This document shows positions 38,279 through 46,625 of a DNA stretch of 46,625 nucleotides, piece by piece. The DNA comes from Nostoc sp. TH1S01 (GTDB lineage: Bacteria; Cyanobacteriota; Cyanobacteriia; Cyanobacteriales; Nostocaceae), in assembly GCA_018993265.1 (NCBI GenBank), contig JAGKSW010000029.1:1-46625 (forward strand), read 5' to 3'. The stretch's first letter is position 1. Each line of letters starts with the position of its first letter. A program made the translations under genes and the position numbers. The notes under the pieces were generated by a model. The model did not search any database. It was not told the origin of the DNA and was given only the letters and a program-made list of their open reading frames with translations.

Positions 38279-39646
38279 ATGCCTATGTTACAAGAATTCA
38301 ACACCCATCTCATCTTTCCGGAGCCATCAGAGGAATTAATTAGCAACGAGCCTTGGTCAATAGAAATTTATGCTGATGGCTTGATGGATGATCTGTTTGC
38401 CGATATTGACGATATTTTAGATGGCAGTGGCACTTTATCTTCCCATACTGTTAGGTATGGTGGTCGCATACCACAGCGTTCTAGAGAAGAAGCATCTGTA
38501 AACGATTGGTATTACTCAGACTACGAGCCTCTGCCAACACTGAACATACCGCAGATTGTCTTGCCAAATATGCTGAACCGCACTGTCCAAGGCGTTCCCC
38601 AAGTCAGAAATCAGCACGCCAGTACAGTTGTGGTGGATACTCCTGCAATGGCTTCTGGAATTAGAAGACCGAAGAAAATCAGACGCGCATTGAGCAAGTT
38701 GGTGATTTTAGGAACAGCCATTGGGATAGCGATCGCTGGTACGATTTACCTACTACGTGCAGAAGTTCTCTCTTTCTTAACTGGCAAATGGACACAGCAG
38801 AATGTCTTGGTGTCAGGGGCGCAATTACCTACACGTGCAGAAATTGAAGCAGATTTAGCTGACTACATGTTGGGGTCGTTAGCCATCATCGATCAGCAAG
38901 CCGAAAAAACTAATCAAGCATCTTTTCGCCCTGGAACCAGCAATCGGGTAAGTTCTAATCCTACTGCTGTTGCCTATGCTAGTAGTTCACCAATCGGTAA
39001 CTTACCATCTCCCTTAACTGCTAACAATACAGTACCTACCCCTAACCGTTCGGCAAACAATGTTGTTGAACGCATCTATATTCCTGTTTATCAAGCGCCT
39101 TCACCTATGCGCTACGGTCTACCACGGCTTCCGGGAACTCCCTTACCTCTACCGCCAGTAGCCAATGCTCAACAGACAACTCAGCCTAATGCTGTTAAAA
39201 CTGCTTTAAACAGTGTCAAGCCACCAGCTAAACCTGTTAGTGTCAATATGTTAGCTGCTGCTGTGCGTACAGACCTCAAACCTGTAGCTGTGCGTACCGC
39301 CCCGATTGCTGTCAGACAATCTGCAACTCCACTTCCGGCGTTACCAGTTGCGCCACTGCGGACTGCATCACCGCCACTAGCGAATTTAGCTACATCACCA
39401 ACAACCACTCAACAAGTATATTTAGCTTCAAACCCTCAACCTGCTCCCAGCCATACTTTAGAAGGTGTACTGGAGTTAGGTAATAAGTCGGCGGCTTTAT
39501 TTCAAGTTGATGGGGTGACTCGCCGCATCAATATTGGAGAATCTATTGGTACTAGTGGCTGGATATTAGTAGATGTCAATAACGGAGAAGCGATTGTGCG
39601 CCGTAACGGTGAAGTCCGCTCCATATACACAGGACAGAAGTTGTAA
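38279..39646 (+). CDS. Envelope protein with GspC/PilP-like C-terminus
   Basis: 455 residues. The cytoplasmic N-terminal ~135 residues are acidic at the start (DGLMDDLFADIDDILDGSG). One transmembrane helix at about 138-160 (KLVILGTAIGIAIAGTIYLL). A long Pro/Thr/Asn-rich periplasmic linker runs to about 390. The last ~65 residues (LEGVLELGNKSAALFQVDG, IGESIGTSGWILVDV, IVRRNGEVRSIYTGQKL) match the beta-sandwich of GspC/PilP proteins of type II secretion and type IV pili. It may link inner and outer membrane parts of a pilus or secretion machine. No other parts are in the window. Confidence 0.72.
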   Translation: MPMLQEFNTHLIFPEPSEELISNEPWSIEIYADGLMDDLFADIDDILDGSGTLSSHTVRYGGRIPQRSREEASVNDWYYSDYEPLPTLNIPQIVLPNMLNRTVQGVPQVRNQHASTVVVDTPAMASGIRRPKKIRRALSKLVILGTAIGIAIAGTIYLLRAEVLSFLTGKWTQQNVLVSGAQLPTRAEIEADLADYMLGSLAIIDQQAEKTNQASFRPGTSNRVSSNPTAVAYASSSPIGNLPSPLTANNTVPTPNRSANNVVERIYIPVYQAPSPMRYGLPRLPGTPLPLPPVANAQQTTQPNAVKTALNSVKPPAKPVSVNMLAAAVRTDLKPVAVRTAPIAVRQSATPLPALPVAPLRTASPPLANLATSPTTTQQVYLASNPQPAPSHTLEGVLELGNKSAALFQVDGVTRRINIGESIGTSGWILVDVNNGEAIVRRNGEVRSIYTGQKL

Positions 39647-39894
39647 GCTGTTAGCGATCGCTTTGATTCTTCCAGCAAAATCTGTTAATTCAAAATAGAA
39701 AAATTAAGTGCTGACTAAAATTCTCATAGTTATCTCAGAGTAGATTAAGTTGATACACTACTCTAATTTTGACATGACAAAAAATGCTATGTTTTGTTTA
39801 GCTTAAATATCTCTAACTGCCTGCATAAGGAGGTTTTTTACTTTATGTAATCCTGCTTAGTTAGTATAGCATACTTTTTTTGCTTATCTAGTAA

Positions 39895-39952
39895 TATTAC
39901 CGTAATATATCTTGATTTCACAAAGGGTGCGACCCTGATTATTACGGTAATA
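39895..39952. repeat. Small inverted-repeat element abutting a MITE
   Basis: TATTACCGTAAT (39895-39906) and ATTACGGTAATA (39941-39952) are perfect 12-bp inverted ends. The interior has AGGGT-GCG-ACCCT (39924-39936). The right end coincides with the start of the MITE at 39951. A weak 5-bp hairpin followed by seven T lies just upstream at 39863-39881 and may terminate the envelope-protein gene. Confidence 0.65.
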
Positions 39953-40053
39953 TAGCAGTCCTAAATCATTTGTGAACAACGAGATCCCCGACTTCTTTGA
40001 GAAGTCGGGGATCTGAGCCTCTCAATTTTTACAATTCACGTATGATTGCTATA
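39951..40053. mobile_element. MITE-like element, copy B (intact ends)
   Basis: Ends TATAGCA and TGCTATA, with a central hairpin AGATCCCCGACTTC / GAAGTCGGGGATCT (39982-40014). It reads as the reverse complement of copy A at 35832, including the flank TTGTAAAAATTGAGAGGCTC. About 100 bp, non-coding. The flanking TA bases suggest a TA target. Confidence 0.85.
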
Positions 40054-40113
40054 TTCCAAAACTGTTGACACTCCAAATTTTAGATTTTAGATTGCCGATT
40101 TTAGATTAGGCAA

Positions 40114-40800
40114 TTAAACAACTGAACTATTGCTTTTACGGCGAATATTGCCTTTAATTCGTAAGCCAATTCCAATGACAGCCATACCAATGAAGGTTAT
40201 ACCTGCTTTGGGTTCAGGAACTGGCTGAGGAGTTTGTAAATTAAAGTTCAGTTTAGCTAAACCTTGCGAAGGAGTTCCTGGTGGATTAAGTACGTCCTCT
40301 TGAGTAAAAGTTATTGTGCCTGTAGCATTTTTGAATAAGCCTTTACCACCAAAAATAGTTATAGTCCCACCACCTCTGATAGTACCTTCGGCAAAGTTAA
40401 TTTCCGCACTGTCACTTGCCGTGCCGAATAATTCATTATTACCACCATAATATCTATCAGAAAGTATTGGTTCTCCTTCTAAACCAAATACCCTAGGATC
40501 TGAGTTAAATGTATATCGGTTGATAGCTGGATTTTCAATAGGATTAAGCTTACCATAAGTATTGCTAATAAAGAAATCCAACCCATAAGGCACAGGTTCT
40601 ACACTTTTACCTGTAATAGTTGCTCTTACAATATCTAAATCTGGTCTGAAGCTAGGATCAATAGTTACAGAAGTAGTGTAATCAGCACTAAATATATAAG
40701 AATTATATGTACTCTGTGCTTTTACACTTTGTACGTTCGACCCTAAACTGACTATAGTTAAAGCTACAGGCACCAGCCAGTTGATTTTTGAATCAAACAT
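40114..40800 (-). CDS. PEP-CTERM sorted exported protein
   Basis: 228 residues. Signal peptide WLVPVALTIVSLGSNVQS. The middle is a beta-rich domain (TSVTIDPSFRPDLDIVRATITG, SAEINFAEGTIRGGGTITIFGG). The C-terminus has the PEP-CTERM sorting signal: VPEPKAG, a hydrophobic helix (TFIGMAVIGIGL) and a basic tail (RIKGNIRRKS). Exosortase/archaeosortase would cut it, placing it on the surface or in the matrix. Function unknown. No exosortase gene is in the window. Confidence 0.85.
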   Translation of the reverse strand: MFDSKINWLVPVALTIVSLGSNVQSVKAQSTYNSYIFSADYTTSVTIDPSFRPDLDIVRATITGKSVEPVPYGLDFFISNTYGKLNPIENPAINRYTFNSDPRVFGLEGEPILSDRYYGGNNELFGTASDSAEINFAEGTIRGGGTITIFGGKGLFKNATGTITFTQEDVLNPPGTPSQGLAKLNFNLQTPQPVPEPKAGITFIGMAVIGIGLRIKGNIRRKSNSSVV

Positions 40801-41186
40801 AATTGTTTTGTTTTTCTGGTAAGCAACTAGAATAAAATTTCACTAGCTAGGTAGTTAAAATCTACGTATCTAGTGAAAGCAATTTACAAAAACTGTTACA
40901 AATTATCTTAGGTTTACTACCTTATTATTTCAATATTTATTAGTTAGCATTCAATGAATTATTTTTAGATCATTTCAATAAATTAGATAAGCTAAAATAG
41001 CAATTTATCTGCTTTAATTATTGGTGAATTACTGGTTAAATTAAATAAAAACTCCCCGACTGTTTTGAGCAATTGGGGAGTTGATTCCTATTGCATTTGA
41101 TGGCTAAGTATTTCTTTGGCTAGATGACTGGATGATAAAAATACTTCTAAATAACGGTGTTTTGTTCAGTCATGAGAAAATTTTCT
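40801..41186. other. Intergenic region with degenerate hairpin
   Basis: 386 bp, AT-rich. AACTCCCC and GGGGAGTT (about 41050-41082) form an 8-bp stem, a degenerate relative of the CCCCGACTTCTT hairpin family. Promoters for the divergent PEP-CTERM and aldo/keto reductase genes must be here. No gene seen. Confidence 0.55.
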
Positions 41187-42167
41187 ATGAAAACTAAAAA
41201 ACTTGGCAAGCAAGGATTAGAAGTTTCGGAACTAGGACTTGGTTGCATGGGGATGTCTGAATTTTATAGTGGTCGTGATGAACAAGAAGCGATCGCCACT
41301 ATTCATAGAGCCTTAGAACTTGGGTTAAATTTCCTCGATACTGCTGATATGTACGGGCCATTTACCAATGAGCAATTAGTAGGCAGAGCCATTAAACAGC
41401 ACCGCGATCAAGTAGTGTTAGCAACTAAGTTTGGTAATGTCCGTACTGAAGATGGTGGTTGGAAAGGTGTTAATGGCACACCAGAATATGTGCATCAAGC
41501 TTGCGATGCTTCCCTGAAACGCTTGGGAGTTGAGGTAATTGATTTGTATTATCAGCATCGGGTTGACCCCAACGTGCCAATTGAAGACACAGTAGGCGCA
41601 ATGGCAGAGTTAGTCCAACAAGGTAAAGTACGCTATTTAGGACTTTCGGAAGCGGCTCCTCATACAATCCGACGGGCGCAAGCCGTTCATCCAATTACCG
41701 CGCTACAAACAGAGTACTCTTTATGGAGCCGTGACCCAGAAGATGAAATTTTACCCACTGTCCGCGAACTAGGAATTGGATTTGTTGCTTACAGTCCCCT
41801 GGGGCGTGGCTTTTTATCAGGTGCGATTACTAGCCCTGATGATTTAGCAGCTGACGACTATCGCAGAAATTCTCCTCGCTTTCAAGGTGATAATTTTTAC
41901 AAAAATTTGCAATTAGTCGAGCAAGTCAAAGCGATCGCTACTGAAAAAGGTGTAACACCCAGCCAACTAGCTTTAGCTTGGTTGTTAGCACAAGGCGAAG
42001 ATATTATTCCCATCCCTGGTACAAAACGCCGTGTTTATTTAGAGGAAAATATTGCTGCTACTCAGATTACTCTCTCACCAGACGATTTAAATCGTATTGA
42101 AGCAGCCGCGCCCAAAGGTGTAACCGCCGGAGAACGTTATTCGGATATGAGTACGGTTAACCGCTAA
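41187..42167 (+). CDS. Aldo/keto reductase
   Basis: 326 residues from the ATG at 41187 ([27 protein letters not shown]); in-frame starts at 41157 and 41172 add residues outside the family. TIM-barrel NADPH-dependent oxidoreductase. The catalytic tetrad is Asp51 and Tyr56 ([11 protein letters not shown]), Lys81 (LATKFGN) and His123 (LYYQHRVDP). The cofactor region is [15 protein letters not shown]. It belongs to the YakC/AKR13-like group that reduces aldehydes. Substrate unknown. Confidence 0.93.
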   Translation: MKTKKLGKQGLEVSELGLGCMGMSEFYSGRDEQEAIATIHRALELGLNFLDTADMYGPFTNEQLVGRAIKQHRDQVVLATKFGNVRTEDGGWKGVNGTPEYVHQACDASLKRLGVEVIDLYYQHRVDPNVPIEDTVGAMAELVQQGKVRYLGLSEAAPHTIRRAQAVHPITALQTEYSLWSRDPEDEILPTVRELGIGFVAYSPLGRGFLSGAITSPDDLAADDYRRNSPRFQGDNFYKNLQLVEQVKAIATEKGVTPSQLALAWLLAQGEDIIPIPGTKRRVYLEENIAATQITLSPDDLNRIEAAAPKGVTAGERYSDMSTVNR

Positions 42168-42192
42168 GTAAAACTCAATAATTACCAGTATC

Positions 42193-42403
42193 AGGACTTA
42201 CGCACAGGTTATGGAAAATCAAACCACAGAGACGCAGAGAAGCCAGTGCGTTGGGGAGACAGTGCGTTGCGGAGGTTCCCTCCGTTGTAGCAACTGTCGT
42301 CGGCTTTGCCGACTTGTAGACGCGCTTTGCGCGGCTTCTCGCAGAGTAGCAACTGGCGCGACACAGAGGAATGAGAGTTTCAGAGTTTTTTTGCGTAAGT
42401 CCT
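42193..42403. mobile_element. MITE-like element, AGGACTTACGCA ends (copy 2)
   Basis: Perfect 12-bp ends AGGACTTACGCA (42193-42204) and TGCGTAAGTCCT (42392-42403). The interior has three GC-rich stem-loops: CGGAGG-TTC-CCTCCG (42270), GTCGGC-TTT-GCCGAC (42299) and CGCGC-TTT-GCGCG (42321). An 88-codon frame across it is an artefact. The same ends occur at 15165. The rest of the gap to 42684 has no other gene. Confidence 0.85.
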
Positions 42404-42653
42404 ACTTTTGTCTAACTGTGAGTTTTATGCTGCTTGACATGGCTGACCTTAAAGCCTACATTAAGAAGTGTATATAAGTGTAAAATTAACAGTTACAGCG
42501 AGTAATCCTTTGTAACTTAGCAAATTCCTGTATTCACAACTTATTCATAGTTGAACCACACTACAAAAGCTGAAAAGATTTAATTTTTGTTGGTGTAGTG
42601 CGTGTTTTTATAAATGTCTTGCCTAAGCAAATTTTTGCTTGTAAATTAAAAAT

Positions 42654-42663
42654 AACGACCGTT
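42654..42663. promoter_or_regulatory. Possible TetR operator
   Basis: AACGACCGTT, half-sites AACG/CGTT with a 2-bp centre, 21 bp before the TetR start. The position suits autoregulation. A 10-bp site is too short to be sure. Confidence 0.3.
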
Positions 42664-42684
42664 CGATATAAATAAAATTGACCC

Positions 42685-43275
42685 ATGCCCAAGATTGTTG
42701 ACCATGACCAATACCGGAAAGAACTTCTCAGCAAATGCTTTGATTTATTTGCACAAAAAGGTTATGGCTCCATTACCATGCGCCAGATTGCTCAAGGTAT
42801 GGGGGTATCAACGGGAACTTTGTATCACTACTTTTCTAGTAAAGAAGCTTTATTTGAACAATTAGTAGAAGAAATTTCGCAACAAGATGTGAGTGCAGCT
42901 TTGGCAGAACTAGAAGGGAAAGAAACTCTGTCAGAAGCAATGACAGCTTTAGGAAAATATCTAGTTAAAAATGAGGATTACTTTATTAAATGGACATTTG
43001 TTTGGGTTGATTTTTGCCAGCATCAAGATTCGCAGAAAATACTTAATCAAAGCAGTGTTTTCAAACGTGCTAATCAACGCTATCAGCAAGCAGCTTGTAG
43101 GTTTTTAGGAGTAGAAGATAAAGTTTTGGCTTCTTTTGTTTTGAGCTTTGTAAATGGGTTAATTTTGGAGAAATTATGGGGAGATGAAACTATTGATTTT
43201 GTTGAACAATGTGCATTGCTGGGGAAAATGTTGACAGTTTATTTACAACAGAGCGTTACTAGTTCGGTTAATTAG
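42685..43275 (+). CDS. TetR-family transcriptional regulator
   Basis: 196 residues. N-terminal helix-turn-helix at about 20-55 (ITMRQIAQGMGVSTGTLYHYFSSKEALFEQ). The C-terminal helical ligand-binding domain resembles the AcrR/QacR type. It sits 24 bp before the exporter gene at 43300 on the same strand, so it probably controls, and may be co-transcribed with, the DevBCA-type exporter. The ligand is unknown. Confidence 0.92.
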   Translation: MPKIVDHDQYRKELLSKCFDLFAQKGYGSITMRQIAQGMGVSTGTLYHYFSSKEALFEQLVEEISQQDVSAALAELEGKETLSEAMTALGKYLVKNEDYFIKWTFVWVDFCQHQDSQKILNQSSVFKRANQRYQQAACRFLGVEDKVLASFVLSFVNGLILEKLWGDETIDFVEQCALLGKMLTVYLQQSVTSSVN

Positions 43276-43299
43276 ATAATTAATTTTCTAGAGGGGAAT

Positions 43300-44589
43300 A
43301 TGGGACAAAATCTAATAATTAAAACTGCCAATAAAAAATTACTGAGTTTAGTAATTGCGGCTACTGCCATTACTGGAGGAATTGTAGTTTATGGTGTTTC
43401 CCAGTTTGGACAAGTTGGACGCACTGCTTCTCAAGAACCGGCGACAGTAACAACATCAGTACCGAAAGTCACAGCGTTGGGCAGACTCGAACCAGAAGCA
43501 GAAGTGATTAGCTTATCTGCGCCATTGGTTTTGGACGGCGATCGCGTTATGGAAATTCGTGTTCAAGAAGGTGATATTGTCCAAGCTAAACAGATAGTCG
43601 CAATTTTAGATTCACGCGATCGCCTAGAAACTGCGGTACTTCAAGCCGAGAAACAAGTGCGCGTGGCTCAAGCCAAACTTGATCAAGTCAAAGCTGGTGC
43701 AAAAGCTGGCGAAATTCAAGCCCAAAAAGCCAACGTTGAGCGTTTGCAAGCCCAATCTGTAGGAGATTCCGTTGGACAACGAGAAGCGATCGCCCGCATC
43801 GAAGCTCAATGGGAAGGCGATCGAATCGCCCAAGCCGCAACCATTAGGAAACTAGAAGCAGAACTTAGTAACGCTCAAGCCGAATATGAACGTTATCAAA
43901 AGCTATATACCGAAGGCGCAATTTCTAACTCTGCTTTTGACAGTAAACGCTTAATTGTCGAGACAACAAAACAACAACTAGACGAAGCCAAAGCAGTTTT
44001 AGGGCGAATTAACTCCACCGCTAGCAGACAACTAGCAGAAGCTAGAGTTTCCCTAGCGCGAATTAACGCCACTGGTAACAAGCAAGTTAGCGAAGCCAAA
44101 GCCACACTCACCAGTATTGCCGAAGTCCGCCCAGTGGATGTGCAAGCTGCCAGAATGGAAGTTGAAAATGCGATCGCTGCACTCAAACGCGCCCAGACTG
44201 ACTTACAAGCAGCTTATATCAAAGCGCCAATGAACGGACAAATACTCAAGATTCACACCAGAGTGGGCGAAAAAATGAGTGATCAGGGTATTGCAGACTT
44301 AGCGCAAACCGAACAGATGATTGCAGTCTCCGAAGTTTATCAAACGGATATTGGCAAAGTCAAACTCGGACAAACAGCAACAATCACTAGTCCAGCATTT
44401 AACGGCGAACTGCGCGGTGAAGTTTTCTACATTGGCTTACAAGTCAACCGCCAAAATGTTTTTAGCAACGAACCCGGAGAAAACTTAGATAGCCGAGTTG
44501 TAGAAGTCAAAATTCGCCTCAATCCCGAAGACAGCAAAAAAGTTGCAGGTTTGACAAACTTGCAAGTGCAAACAGCAATTGAAATTTAA
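43300..44589 (+). CDS. DevB-type membrane fusion protein (HlyD family)
   Basis: 429 residues. N-terminal membrane anchor at about 13-30 (LLSLVIAATAITGGIVVYGV). Lipoyl-like half-motif RVMEIRVQEGDIVQAKQIVAIL. A long alpha-helical hairpin (about 115-270, rich in Ala, Glu and Gln) would reach a TolC-type outer membrane channel. The second lipoyl half is YIKAPMNGQILKIHTRVGEK. It is followed by an FtsX/DevC-type permease and a MacB/DevA-type ATPase, the set that makes DevBCA exporters. DevB proper exports heterocyst glycolipids; this paralogue may carry something else. Confidence 0.88.
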   Translation: MGQNLIIKTANKKLLSLVIAATAITGGIVVYGVSQFGQVGRTASQEPATVTTSVPKVTALGRLEPEAEVISLSAPLVLDGDRVMEIRVQEGDIVQAKQIVAILDSRDRLETAVLQAEKQVRVAQAKLDQVKAGAKAGEIQAQKANVERLQAQSVGDSVGQREAIARIEAQWEGDRIAQAATIRKLEAELSNAQAEYERYQKLYTEGAISNSAFDSKRLIVETTKQQLDEAKAVLGRINSTASRQLAEARVSLARINATGNKQVSEAKATLTSIAEVRPVDVQAARMEVENAIAALKRAQTDLQAAYIKAPMNGQILKIHTRVGEKMSDQGIADLAQTEQMIAVSEVYQTDIGKVKLGQTATITSPAFNGELRGEVFYIGLQVNRQNVFSNEPGENLDSRVVEVKIRLNPEDSKKVAGLTNLQVQTAIEI

Positions 44590-44597
44590 AAAAAATC

Positions 44598-44625
44598 TGA
44601 AGTATGAAGTGTGAAGTATGAAGTG
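44598..44625. repeat. 7-bp tandem array, TGAAGTA/TGAAGTG x4
   Basis: Four units alternating TGAAGTA and TGAAGTG, inside the gap between the DevB-type and DevC-type genes. The same family, reversed, is at 25226. Confidence 0.8.
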
Positions 44626-44649
44626 TCATTCTTGGGACATTTACCAAAT

Positions 44650-45810
44650 ATGAAATTATTTCTCAAAACGCCATTAGCTTGGCGGCAATTATTAAAAGAA
44701 AGAACTCGTTTATTAGTAGCAGTCGCAGGTATTACCTTTGCCGATATGCTGATATTTATTCAGATGGGATTTGAAGGAGCATTGTTTGATGCAGCTATCA
44801 AACCACATCGCAGTTTACAAGCAGATTTGGTATTAATTAATCCCCAATTTCAAACCTTATTTTCTGTTAAAAGCTTTTCGAGAGAGCGACTGTACCAAAC
44901 ATTAGGTTATGAAGGTGTGCAGTCGGTAAGCCCAGTTTATATTGGCACTGGACAATGGCGCAATCCCGAAACAAGATTAGAACGTGCCATTTTAGTTTGG
45001 GGTATCAACCCAGCAAAATCAGCGTTTAATTTTCCTGAAATTCAAAACAACCTAGACCCAATTAAACAATTAAATCAAGTTCTGTTTGACCAAGCAGGTC
45101 GTCCAGAATACGGTGCTGTGGGGGAGATTTTTCAAAAAACGGGTAAGTTTGAAACGGAACTAAATAATAAAAATGTTAGGGTGAAGGGTCTTTTTAGTAA
45201 TGGTGCGTCGTTTGCGGCGGATGGTAATGTCATCACCAGTGACTCGACCTTTTTACAAATCTTTCCCGAACGGAAACCAGACCGTATTGAAGTTGGGTTA
45301 ATTACTCTCAAACCAGATGCTAATCCCGAAAAAATACAAGCGCAACTAATTACCGGATTACCCAAAGATATCAGTGTCTTGACTCCAGAAGAATTTGCCC
45401 AAATCGAAAAAGCTTACTGGGCTAGTGGTACAGGTATAGGTTTTATTTTCAATTTAGGTGTGGGAGTTGGTTTTATTGTCGGTATTGTCATTGTCTACCA
45501 AATTCTTTATTCCGACGTTTCGGATCATTTGCCCGAATATGCAACTTTAAAAGCAATGGGTTACACCGATCGCTATTTGTTAGTAGTCTTATTCCAAGAA
45601 GCATTATTTCTCGCTTTCTTAGGTTTTATTCCGGCATTTTTCTTTTCTATAGGTTTGTATCAACTTGCTTACACCGCCACTATGTTGCCCATCTTCATGA
45701 ATTCGCAACGGGCAATCACGGTGTTTATTTTAACAGTAATCATGTGTACAGCATCTGGGGCGATCGCTATGCGTAAACTCAGTGCTGCTGACCCTGCTGA
45801 TATTTTCTAA
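44650..45810 (+). CDS. DevC-type ABC transporter permease
   Basis: 386 residues from the ATG at 44650 (MKLFLKTPLAWRQLLKERTRLL), the usual DevC length; the longer frame is encoded by the 7-bp repeat. FtsX/MacB-type topology: one N-terminal helix (LLVAVAGITFADMLIFIQMGF), a large periplasmic domain, then three helices (FIFNLGVGVGFIVGIVIVYQIL, the ALFLAFLGFIPAFFFSIGL region, and ITVFILTVIMCTASGAIAM). It ends 13 bp before the ATPase. Confidence 0.92.
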   Translation: MKLFLKTPLAWRQLLKERTRLLVAVAGITFADMLIFIQMGFEGALFDAAIKPHRSLQADLVLINPQFQTLFSVKSFSRERLYQTLGYEGVQSVSPVYIGTGQWRNPETRLERAILVWGINPAKSAFNFPEIQNNLDPIKQLNQVLFDQAGRPEYGAVGEIFQKTGKFETELNNKNVRVKGLFSNGASFAADGNVITSDSTFLQIFPERKPDRIEVGLITLKPDANPEKIQAQLITGLPKDISVLTPEEFAQIEKAYWASGTGIGFIFNLGVGVGFIVGIVIVYQILYSDVSDHLPEYATLKAMGYTDRYLLVVLFQEALFLAFLGFIPAFFFSIGLYQLAYTATMLPIFMNSQRAITVFILTVIMCTASGAIAMRKLSAADPADIF

Positions 45811-45823
45811 CCATCAAACTTTT

Positions 45824-46576
45824 ATGTTACAAGAATCTCTGCCAGTAAATTCCTACGACTCACTTGGTAATTTAGAACCTGTAATTACAGTCCGTAATTT
45901 AAATCATTACTTTGGTGCAGGTAGTTTAAGAAAACAAGTTTTATTTGATATTAATTTAGAGATTAACCCTGGTGAAATTGTGATTATGACCGGCCCTTCT
46001 GGTTCCGGTAAAACTACCTTGCTAACATTATTAGGTGGGCTACGTTCTGCCCAAGAAGGGAGTTTAAAAATTTTAGGACAGGAAATTTGTGGCGCAAGTA
46101 AACGAAAATTAACAGTGCTACGTCGTCAGATTGGCTATATTTTTCAGGCGCATAATTTGATGACATTTCTGACAGCAAAAGAAAATGTCCGTATGTCTTT
46201 AGAATTACATGATGAATATCTGAATGAAAATATGGATGCGAAAGCGATCGCCATGCTCGAAACAGTTGGCTTAGGCGAACGTGTAAACTATTACCCAGAG
46301 AAACTTTCTGGCGGACAAAAACAACGGGTAGCGATCGCCCGTGCCTTAGTCAGTCATCCTAAAATTGTCTTAGCAGACGAACCGACAGCCGCACTCGATA
46401 AAAAATCTGGACGCGATGTTGTGGAATTAATGCAGAAACTCGCTAAAGAACAAGGCTGTACAATTTTGCTAGTTACCCATGACAACCGGATTTTAGATAT
46501 TGCCGATCGCATCATTTATATGGAAGATGGAATACTAAAAAGTGATGGTGTAGATATAGCAACAACAATGCACTGA
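45824..46576 (+). CDS. DevA-type ABC transporter ATPase
   Basis: 250 residues from the ATG at 45824 (MLQESLPVNS). MacB/LolD-like ATPase: Walker A GPSGSGKTT, Q-loop GYIFQAHNL, signature LSGGQKQRVAIARAL, Walker B VLADEPTAALD and switch His VTHDNR. It works with the DevC-type permease and DevB-type fusion protein upstream, so the three form one exporter. An upstream in-frame start at 45782 would overlap devC and is less likely. Confidence 0.93.
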   Translation: MLQESLPVNSYDSLGNLEPVITVRNLNHYFGAGSLRKQVLFDINLEINPGEIVIMTGPSGSGKTTLLTLLGGLRSAQEGSLKILGQEICGASKRKLTVLRRQIGYIFQAHNLMTFLTAKENVRMSLELHDEYLNENMDAKAIAMLETVGLGERVNYYPEKLSGGQKQRVAIARALVSHPKIVLADEPTAALDKKSGRDVVELMQKLAKEQGCTILLVTHDNRILDIADRIIYMEDGILKSDGVDIATTMH

Positions 46577-46607
46577 GTTAGGAAGGGAAGAAAGAGAATA
46601 ACTAAAC

Positions 46608-46625
46608 ATGAGTGATGTAACTTGT
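46608..46625 (+). CDS. Start of a further gene, cut by the window
   Basis: ATG at 46608 gives only MSDVTC before the window ends. The purine-rich GGAAGGGAAG run upstream could hold a ribosome-binding site. It lies 31 bp after the ATPase stop, so it may belong to the same operon. Not identifiable. Confidence 0.3.

Noticed and set aside
39825-39850. AAGGAGG followed by ATG then TAA
   Set aside because: A strong ribosome-binding site before a start directly followed by a stop; no coding product, and probably chance, though a stalling role cannot be excluded.
42211-42477. 88-codon frame on the plus strand
   Set aside because: It is read through the MITE-like element (42193-42403) and its hairpins, so it is not a real gene.

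Overview
The window looks like chromosomal DNA of a filamentous, probably heterocyst-forming cyanobacterium of the Nostoc/Anabaena/Calothrix kind. The evidence is: frequent HIP1 palindromes (GCGATCGC and its core) inside genes; many tandem arrays of 7-bp units of the type long known from heterocystous cyanobacteria; an HPPD gene; an Omp85 protein with cyanobacterial layout; a PEP-CTERM protein; and a DevBCA-type exporter. Genus and species cannot be fixed from the sequence alone.

Layout. 1-3.7 kb: an Omp85/BamA-like outer-membrane protein (minus) and a lipid-A-disaccharide-synthase-related protein (plus), separated by a repeat-rich gap. 3.8-14.2 kb: a signalling block with a NarL-type response regulator, a three-PAS histidine kinase, an Rcp1-like receiver, two receiver-kinase fusions and, after a large RTX-type calcium-binding protein with tyrosine-rich inserts, one more single-domain receiver. 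14.7-24 kb: mixed housekeeping and accessory genes (two unknown proteins, argS, a Ser/Thr kinase, a small membrane protein, an exported protein, Hsp20, an SMR transporter, HPPD). 23.9-31 kb: a NYN-LOTUS protein, a PstB paralogue with an altered Q-loop, and a complete pstS-pstC-pstA-pstB phosphate-uptake operon. The operon has a Pho-box-like tract in front and a chain of stem-loops ending in an intrinsic terminator behind. 31-36 kb: an unknown protein, a glutathionyl-hydroquinone reductase, a small acidic protein, a glutamate-cysteine-ligase-like protein and an M15 peptidase. 36-42 kb: mnmG, an envelope protein with a GspC/PilP-like C-terminus, a PEP-CTERM protein and an aldo/keto reductase. 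42.6-46.6 kb: a TetR regulator followed by a DevB-DevC-DevA-type exporter set.

The intergenic DNA is unusually full of small repeats. I count ten 7-bp tandem arrays, at least six MITE-like elements with matching ends (two of them near-identical inverted copies flanking mnmG and its neighbour), and a family of near-perfect hairpins that sit between convergent genes, within the pst operon and inside mobile elements. One element appears to supply the last part of a protein-coding gene.

No tRNA, rRNA, CRISPR array or intact transposase gene was seen. The candidates I consider most worth testing are the stem-loop chain after pstB, a possible ~100-nt small RNA antisense to the end of the SMR gene, the tyrosine-rich RTX protein, the altered PstB paralogue, and the perfect 12-bp palindrome upstream of hppD.
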